Positions 13,300 to 17,620 of a DNA stretch of 17,620 bases are shown in pieces. The DNA is from CAYNRQ01 sp964399875 (GTDB lineage Archaea; Aenigmatarchaeota; Aenigmatarchaeia; QMZP01), in contig CAYNRQ010000021.1 in NCBI GenBank assembly GCA_964399875.1, forward strand, positions 1-17,620. The letters run 5' to 3'. The translations under genes and the position numbers were made by a program. The notes beneath the pieces are model-generated. The model was not told the DNA's origin. It saw only the letters and a program-made list of their open reading frames with translations, and ran no database searches. Position 1 is the first letter of the stretch. Every line of letters begins with the position of its first letter.

Positions 13300-14994
13300 A
13301 TGAAGAGTATTAATCTCAAGAAAATTAAAGGTGCGATCAGAAAAAAATTAAAAAGACTAAGACCAGCTTATCCAAAAATATCTATAAGGGAACCCAGGCA
13401 TCTGATAAAACTGCCTTCTTTTAGATTAATATCAAAGGTTAATGTTAAGTATCCGTTGCTTGAGCCATTTGTTTATGCGCACATCAAATGGATACCCAAA
13501 GACAAAAAACTTATTTATAATATTATAGAACCAACACTGACCCCATATGAAGAAAAGAATTTAAAAAAGATAAGGAACGATTTGATAGAGCTTATAGACA
13601 TAAAACTTTCTGTTATAAAGAAAAGAAGTCTAGCAATAAAATACATACAAGACAAGGTCAATGAAATAATAGAAGATACAGGAATGAAACTTTCTCCAGA
13701 CAAATATGCCAAAATTATGTATTACATTATCAGGGATTTTATCGGTCTTAATGAATTAGAACCCCTCATGCATGACCCATACATAGAGGATATAGGATGC
13801 AGCGGATTTAACACACCCGTTTTCATAATCCACAGAAAATTCGGATCAATAGAAACAAACATAATTTATAATGATTTTGGATATTTAAGCAATTTTGTTG
13901 TTAAACTCTCTGAACGCTGCGGAAGATACATATCCTATGCCAAACCATTACTGGACGGTACCCTGCCAGATGGATCCAGGGTCCAGGCATCACTAGCAAA
14001 GGATGTGACTACAAGGGGGCCCACATTCTCTATAAGGAAATTCAGAAAGAACCCGTTCTCACCAATAGATATGCTGAATCTAAAAACAACATCAGCAGAT
14101 ATGATGGCTTATCTATGGTTCTTGCTCGATTATGATATATCACTCCTTATTTGTGGCGGGGTATCCACAGGAAAAACCACCATGCTCAATGTTCTGAGCA
14201 TGTTCATATCTCCTGAAAAAAAAATTATAAGCATAGAGGACACAAGAGAGATCAACCTCCCGCATGAGAATTGGATACCTTCTGTTTCGAGGACGGGTTT
14301 TGGTATACCAGAAGCTAGTGGAAAAAGATACGGAGAAATAGAACTTTATGACCTCCTAAAGGAATCTTTCAGGCAGAATCCAGACTACGTTGTTGTAGGT
14401 GAAGTGAGGGGAAAAGAAGCATATGTTATGTTTCAGGGCATGACGAGCGGACATCCAAGCCTGGGAACAATCCATGCAGGTTCTGTGGATGATGTTATAA
14501 AAAGATTAGAAACGCCGCCAATAGAATTATCACCTTCCTTAATAGAATCATTAGATGCTGTTATAGTTATGGTGAATGCGCAGGAAAAAGGAAAATCATC
14601 AAGAAGGGTAAAGGAGATAAATGAAATACAATCAATAGATACCCACACAGGAAAGGCCCATATTATAAAAACATTTGCATGGATTCCGTCATCAGACAGA
14701 TTTAAAAATGATATCCAGTCATCAGAGATACTAAGAAGATTATCCTTTGAGAGAGGCATACCCTATTCAAAAATATCAGAGGAGATAAAAAATAGAAAAA
14801 GAGTTCTGGAATGGATGCAGAAATATGGTGTTGTACAGTTCAATGAGGTTTGTAAATTAATCAATTTATATCATAAAGATAAGGACACTATAATGCAATG
14901 GGTTGAGAAAAATCTCCCACCCTATAAAACAAAGTCTAAAAAAATTATAGAAAAAATATGGCAATCATCAACAGGCCTGAAAACAATCGAATAA
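13300..14994 (+). CDS. FlaI/TadA/GspE-like secretion or pilus ATPase
   Basis: This is the cytoplasmic hexameric motor of an archaellum or type IV pilus-like system. The 564-aa protein has the archaeal N-terminal domain (PLLEPFVYAHIKWIP, then a YNIIEP strand) and the VirB11-type core. Walker A is GGVSTGKTT (286-294), the Asp box SIEDTREINLP (about 312), Walker B VVVGEVRGKE (GEVRG at 367-371) and the His box LGTIHAG (388-394). A basic Lys-rich N-terminus precedes these. Downstream it ends 6 nt before structured element B. The TadC/FlaJ-like membrane partner is 1.2 kb away on the other strand, and no pilin or prepilin peptidase is visible in this window. Whether it drives an archaellum, an adhesive pilus or secretion cannot be told. 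Confidence 0.93.
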   Translation: MKSINLKKIKGAIRKKLKRLRPAYPKISIREPRHLIKLPSFRLISKVNVKYPLLEPFVYAHIKWIPKDKKLIYNIIEPTLTPYEEKNLKKIRNDLIELIDIKLSVIKKRSLAIKYIQDKVNEIIEDTGMKLSPDKYAKIMYYIIRDFIGLNELEPLMHDPYIEDIGCSGFNTPVFIIHRKFGSIETNIIYNDFGYLSNFVVKLSERCGRYISYAKPLLDGTLPDGSRVQASLAKDVTTRGPTFSIRKFRKNPFSPIDMLNLKTTSADMMAYLWFLLDYDISLLICGGVSTGKTTMLNVLSMFISPEKKIISIEDTREINLPHENWIPSVSRTGFGIPEASGKRYGEIELYDLLKESFRQNPDYVVVGEVRGKEAYVMFQGMTSGHPSLGTIHAGSVDDVIKRLETPPIELSPSLIESLDAVIVMVNAQEKGKSSRRVKEINEIQSIDTHTGKAHIIKTFAWIPSSDRFKNDIQSSEILRRLSFERGIPYSKISEEIKNRKRVLEWMQKYGVVQFNEVCKLINLYHKDKDTIMQWVEKNLPPYKTKSKKIIEKIWQSSTGLKTIE

Positions 14995-15000
14995 ATTTCT

Positions 15001-15076
15001 CAAACGGTTAATTGATTAGCTCCTTACCACCGGTCACACACAATTGGTTAATAAGACTGGCGGGATGCGGAGCTCC
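15001..15076 (+). ncRNA. conserved structured RNA element, copy B (downstream of the FlaI-like gene)
   Basis: It starts CAAACGG six nt after the stop codon. Helices are AGCTCC/GGAGCT (where copy A has GGAGTT) and CCGGTC/GACTGG (where copy A has CCAGTC). Changes in the stems keep pairing through G-T or A-T exchange. CTCAAAC (14999-15005) can also pair with GTTTGAG (15087-15093). It lies in inverted orientation relative to copy A. Confidence 0.6.
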
Positions 15077-15142
15077 TGGTTAATTGTTTGAGAGTAATTC
15101 CGCATAGTGACTGGTGACTGTTAGCGATTACCTTGTTTGGAA

Positions 15143-15163
15143 CCACCGGTCAGAGACCGGTGG
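15143..15163 (+). terminator. perfect 9-bp hairpin before the SDR gene
   Basis: CCACCGGTC-AGA-GACCGGTGG is followed by AATTCTTATTT. It may end the upstream transcript or act in the SDR leader. Its 5' arm repeats 11 nt of element B (ACCACCGGTCA at 15026-15036 and 15142-15152). Confidence 0.55.
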
Positions 15164-15167
15164 AATT

Positions 15168-15193
15168 CTTATTTAAAACTATTCTACCAAGGA
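15168..15193 (+). promoter_or_regulatory. TATA box and ribosome binding site of the SDR gene
   Basis: TTATTTAAAA at about 15169-15178 lies some 25 nt ahead of the ATG, and AAGGA at 15189-15193 lies 5 nt before it. Together they favour ATG 15199 over longer in-frame readings that would run through the upstream hairpin. Confidence 0.55.
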
Positions 15194-15198
15194 ATAAT

Positions 15199-16017
15199 AT
15201 GCATATTTCTTTTAAAGATAAGGTAGTATTTATCACAGGTGCCGCATCAGGCATAGGCAGGGAAACGGCAAAGGCATTTGCTGAATCACACGCAAGCGTT
15301 GTTATAGCAGATATAAGTGATGCCGGTCATGAAGTAGCAAAAATACTATCAAAACAAGAAAGCGCAGAACATCTTTTTGTCAAAACAGATGTCACATCCA
15401 GACAAAGTGTTGAAGAAGCAGTAAAGACAGTGATAGAGAAGCACGGAAAGATAGATATATTAATCAACAATGCGGGGATACACTATCCACTCCTGTTGGT
15501 TGATCCAGAACAGCCGAAGGGAAAATACGAACTCGACGAAAAAAGATTTGACATGATGACAGCAGTGAATCAAAAGGGGGTATTTCTTTGTTCGCAGGCT
15601 GTTGCTAGAGAAATGATCAAAAGAAAATCAGGCGTGATAATCAATGTGACATCAGAATGCGGACTTGAGGGCTCTGAGGGGCAGAGTTGTTATGCTGGAA
15701 CCAAGGCAGCACTTTATGCTTTCACGCGATCTTGGGCAAAGGAACTAGGAAAATACAATATAAGAGTGGTTGGGATTGCTCCTGGCATTCTAGAGCCCAC
15801 TGCACTTAGAAACAATGCATATGAAGATGCACTTGCCTATGGAAGGGGGATGACAGTAGATGAATTAAGAAGAAGTTATGAGAATATTTCAGTGCCCCTG
15901 AAAAGGGTAGGAAAGATAGCTGAGGTTTCAGATCTTATTCTTTACCTTTCTTCGGAAAAAGCCAGCTATATAACAGGTACAACAATTAACATATCTGGCG
16001 GAAAGACCAGATCATAA
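15199..16017 (+). CDS. short-chain dehydrogenase, sorbitol-6-phosphate 2-dehydrogenase-like
   Basis: A 272-aa classical SDR with cofactor motif TGAASGIG (13-20), an acidic Asp38 suggesting NAD, NNAG (90-93), and the catalytic Ser152, Tyr165 and Lys169 (CYAGTK). The segments LLVDPEQPKGKYEL, GLEGSEGQSCYAGTKAALYA, FTRSWAKELGKYNIRVVGIA and the ending GGKTRS match, from memory, bacterial (Firmicutes GutF-type) sorbitol-6-phosphate dehydrogenases. These oxidise sorbitol 6-phosphate to fructose 6-phosphate. Substrate assignment by motif memory is moderate; SDR membership is certain. No PTS or other sugar gene accompanies it, which suggests a singly acquired gene. The start at 15199 is set by TATA and RBS spacing. 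Confidence 0.9.
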   Translation: MHISFKDKVVFITGAASGIGRETAKAFAESHASVVIADISDAGHEVAKILSKQESAEHLFVKTDVTSRQSVEEAVKTVIEKHGKIDILINNAGIHYPLLLVDPEQPKGKYELDEKRFDMMTAVNQKGVFLCSQAVAREMIKRKSGVIINVTSECGLEGSEGQSCYAGTKAALYAFTRSWAKELGKYNIRVVGIAPGILEPTALRNNAYEDALAYGRGMTVDELRRSYENISVPLKRVGKIAEVSDLILYLSSEKASYITGTTINISGGKTRS

Positions 16018-16080
16018 TAAGTCAGGTGAGGGGGGTGGCGATGACTAATTGATACAGTGACTGTCTGGTTCTCTAGAAAA

Positions 16081-16102
16081 TTCGTGTCTCGCAAGACGCG
16101 AA
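16081..16102. terminator. 9-bp hairpin between the converging SDR and TadC-like genes
   Basis: TTCGTGTCT-CGCA-AGACGCGAA has one T-G pair. It lies 63 nt past the SDR stop in a gene-free convergent gap and is a plausible terminator for the SDR transcript. Confidence 0.5.
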
Positions 16103-16140
16103 ACGTCTCAGTGTCAAGATGATACCGAGTTGCTGACATT

Positions 16141-16170
16141 TCTGCACCCGCTTCACATTTGAGATGCAGA
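16141..16170. other. TCTGCA/TGCAGA hairpin downstream of the TadC-like gene
   Basis: A 6-bp stem with an 18-nt loop. On minus its loop contains TGTGAAGC, resembling GGTGAAAGC in the loop of the hairpin at 10647-10678 read in the same sense. It may be a shared 3'-end structure. Confidence 0.4.
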
Positions 16171-16213
16171 TTCCTAATGATTATCCAGTCAGGGAAACAA
16201 TGGTGCCTGGGTT

Positions 16214-17101
16214 TTATAGACCAGGATATGTCATGTGTACAAATAAAATAAACCCAACATTCAATGCAGGAAGAACAATCCATGTTATTAAGAAGATGAG
16301 CTCTTGTATACCCAAACCAAGAACCGTTCCGCCTATTATGGCCATTATGCCAAGAACAGAAAGCATCATTAATGGTGCAGCAACCAGCAAGGCTGTATAT
16401 ATATCTGCATATGTTGATAATGTTTTTAGATATTTCTCTCTTTTAATTCTGTAATCAAACAGAGCCCTGTCAGACATCTCATTCAAATAATCAACAAGAT
16501 TACCTCCCTTTTCAATAGTTGTTGTGATGCCTGTTAAAATTTGTTTAAATTCTTCAGATGGCGTTCTGTTGGCAACATCTGTTATGGCCTTGGTAGAGCT
16601 CATACCAAATGTTTTTATATTCCTTACTATGATTTTAGCCTGTTCAGCTATGGTCCCATATTCTTCAAACTCTGTTATAAGTTCAAACATTGCCTCTGGA
16701 GGTATACCAGAACTGGCTATAGCACTTATATTAGCCAAGGCAAAGGGGATGTCTTTTTCTATTGAGTTTTTTATGCTGTTCGATTTTTGAATAGGATAGA
16801 TATAAAAAATCAAAAAAGTGAACAACCCTGACAACACAGGAACAAATATCCAGATATACACTGACATCAACCAATCAAATTCAAACAGGGAATGCAGGAT
16901 TATTGCTGCGATAAAAGCTCCAAGAAAGGCAAGGGTAGATGTTAAGAAGATCATGCAAACCCATGTCTTTAATAGTATCCTGATATTAGCAGCCATTATA
17001 TGATGTTTTAGGGGCTTGAAATTCTCGATCCAACGATCTACAAGTCCGCCAAAAATAGTAACAGATAGTCTTTTATAAGCTCTTGATATTTTATCGCTCA
17101 T
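16214..17101 (-). CDS. TadC/FlaJ-like type II/IV secretion membrane protein (single T2SSF domain)
   Basis: The inner-membrane platform protein that would work with the FlaI/TadA-like ATPase. Of its 295 aa, residues 48-70 and 80-103 form two N-terminal membrane helices. A cytoplasmic T2SSF domain follows (about 115-225), with the helical-bundle motifs EKDIPFALANISAIASSGIPPEAMF and EKGGNLVDYLNEMSD. Two or more helices at 233-262 and 266-292 end the protein. FlaJ of archaella usually has two such domains and is nearly twice as long, so this resembles TadC or half of a split FlaJ; no second half is present in this window. It lies 27 nt downstream of the S26e gene on the same strand and may share the ribosomal-protein transcript. 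Confidence 0.9.
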   Translation of the reverse strand: MSDKISRAYKRLSVTIFGGLVDRWIENFKPLKHHIMAANIRILLKTWVCMIFLTSTLAFLGAFIAAIILHSLFEFDWLMSVYIWIFVPVLSGLFTFLIFYIYPIQKSNSIKNSIEKDIPFALANISAIASSGIPPEAMFELITEFEEYGTIAEQAKIIVRNIKTFGMSSTKAITDVANRTPSEEFKQILTGITTTIEKGGNLVDYLNEMSDRALFDYRIKREKYLKTLSTYADIYTALLVAAPLMMLSVLGIMAIIGGTVLGLGIQELIFLITWIVLPALNVGFILFVHMTYPGL

Positions 17102-17128
17102 AGTATAATATTTGTTTCTGAATTTAAA

Positions 17129-17389
17129 TTACCTTTTCCTTCTTACTATGTTTCGATGTCTTGCGCACGCAGGACAAACCTGCATTTTATTCTGCAGTAT
17201 GGATAAACCTCTTCTTGATCTGAACTGCTTTCTTAAGAGGGGGTCATTTATCCTAAATCCTTTTACAATAGAAAATGTTTTGTATTTTGGGACCTTTCTA
17301 CCACAAAAACTACAGATAACCATCGTTTCCTTGCCTCTGGTTTTTGTGTGATGCCATCCCCTTTTATAGAATCTTTTTCTTCCACCCAT
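17129..17389 (-). CDS. rps26e: ribosomal protein S26e
   Basis: A small-subunit protein of archaeal/eukaryotic type that sits near the mRNA exit. The 86-aa protein has a basic N-terminus (MGGRKRFYKRGWHHTK). Two CxxC pairs, C26/C29 (ICSFCGRKVPKYK) and C72/C75 (VCPACARHRNIVR), fit the S26e zinc-binding pattern and its C-terminal C-x-x-C-A ... V-R signature. The middle is somewhat divergent, so the call rests on motif order and size. It follows L40e by 9 nt. Confidence 0.82.
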   Translation of the reverse strand: MGGRKRFYKRGWHHTKTRGKETMVICSFCGRKVPKYKTFSIVKGFRINDPLLRKQFRSRRGLSILQNKMQVCPACARHRNIVRRKR

Positions 17390-17398
17390 CTATATCAA

Positions 17399-17575
17399 CT
17401 ATGCCTTATGTTCTTTATGAATTTGTCTCAGCTGTTTTGACTTGCATTTTCTGCATTTAACCTTTCCTGCCCTAACCTTAAGCAAATCACCCCTGTTCTT
17501 CGCTCCGCATTTCATACAAATAAATACTCTTTGAAATATCCTTTTTTCAGCTTCAGGGAATTTTTGTTTTGGCAT
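17399..17575 (-). CDS. rpl40e: ribosomal protein L40e
   Basis: A 58-aa large-subunit zinc-ribbon protein, present in archaea as a free protein and in eukaryotes fused to ubiquitin. It reads MPKQKFPEAEKRIFQR, then C20-M-K-C23 (GAKNRGDLLKVRAGKVK) and C41-R-K-C44, followed by KSKQLRQIHKE. The CRKC and the closing L-R motif are diagnostic. It is the first gene of the minus-strand run L40e, S26e, TadC-like, with a TATA box directly upstream. Confidence 0.92.
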   Translation of the reverse strand: MPKQKFPEAEKRIFQRVFICMKCGAKNRGDLLKVRAGKVKCRKCKSKQLRQIHKEHKA

Positions 17576-17590
17576 AATAATAATAGCTAC

Positions 17591-17606
17591 ACATATAAAT
17601 ATATTG
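17591..17606 (-). promoter_or_regulatory. TATA box of the L40e operon
   Basis: On minus, ATATATTTATATGT is centred about 24 nt ahead of the L40e ATG. With no Shine-Dalgarno sequence between them, the mRNA is probably leaderless or nearly so. Confidence 0.6.
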
Positions 17607-17620
17607 TTTCCCTTTCATGG

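Noticed and set aside
15133..15198. Longer N-terminus for the SDR (294 aa)
   Set aside because: The extra 22 residues cover the 9-bp hairpin and the TATA box; ATG 15199 has an AAGGA site and begins at the usual SDR N-terminus.
16021..16140. C/D-box guide RNA suggested by GATGA- and CTGA-like strings (GCGATGAC, GATGATA, GCTGAC)
   Set aside because: The boxes deviate from consensus, spacing does not fit paired C/D and C'/D' motifs, and no terminal stem joins them.
1..17620. CRISPR array or other defence locus
   Set aside because: No regularly spaced identical repeats and no Cas or known defence proteins are present.

Overview
The window is archaeal. It encodes an aRF1-type release factor, a Nop5 (C/D-box RNP) protein, the eukaryote/archaea-type ribosomal proteins L40e and S26e, a FlaI/TadA-like secretion ATPase with a separate TadC/FlaJ-like membrane protein, and a KaiC-like ATPase. 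Its tRNA genes are interrupted by archaeal-style introns, and several genes have TATA boxes about 25 nt ahead of the start codon. The style of the secreted proteins (an N-terminal K-Q-H anchor, MopE-type repeats) and the small single-T2SSF membrane protein suggest a DPANN-type lineage, but this is an impression that only a phylogeny could confirm.

Layout, left to right. (1) 1-1944: the start of a gene running off the left edge, glutamate dehydrogenase (minus), an AT-rich divergent spacer with a 25-nt direct repeat, and a small membrane-anchored protein. (2) 2064-3598: five tRNA genes, Ser(CGA) on minus and Val(CAC), Val(GAC), Glu(TTC), Leu(TAG) on plus. Each folds to a normal cloverleaf only after two or three insertions are removed, 12 in all. 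The insertions lie in the D-loop, the anticodon loop and the T-loop/T-arm. Those in the D-loops of Val, Val and Glu are clearly related to each other, and one T-loop hairpin type also occurs outside any tRNA. A 97-aa hypothetical ORF lies between the two Val genes. (3) 3769-4953: a decayed lipoprotein gene with two frameshifts, cut by an IS200/IS605-type element carrying only tnpA. (4) 5054-10636: Nop5, then two surface proteins. One (402 aa) has an EF-hand-like loop and three Cys-framed repeats; the other (1103 aa) has Ig/FN3-like and MopE-like repeats and a C-terminal anchor. (5) 10683-15075: aRF1 with a 135-aa mini-intein in its catalytic GGQ loop (minus), diverging from a KaiC/FlaH-like ATPase and a FlaI-like ATPase (plus). 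The block is flanked by two inverted copies of a roughly 75-nt structured element that start 6-7 nt after the stop codons of aRF1 and the FlaI-like gene. (6) 15199-17575: a sorbitol-6-phosphate-dehydrogenase-like SDR of bacterial type, then on minus L40e, S26e and the TadC/FlaJ-like protein in one apparent operon.

The KaiC-like, FlaI-like and TadC-like proteins have the parts expected of a type IV pilus/archaellum-like motor, and the large anchored proteins could be its surface clients or neighbours. The two most striking observations are the intron-saturated tRNA cluster with a related intron family, and aRF1, whose predicted spliced product reads GGW where the universal GGQ is expected.
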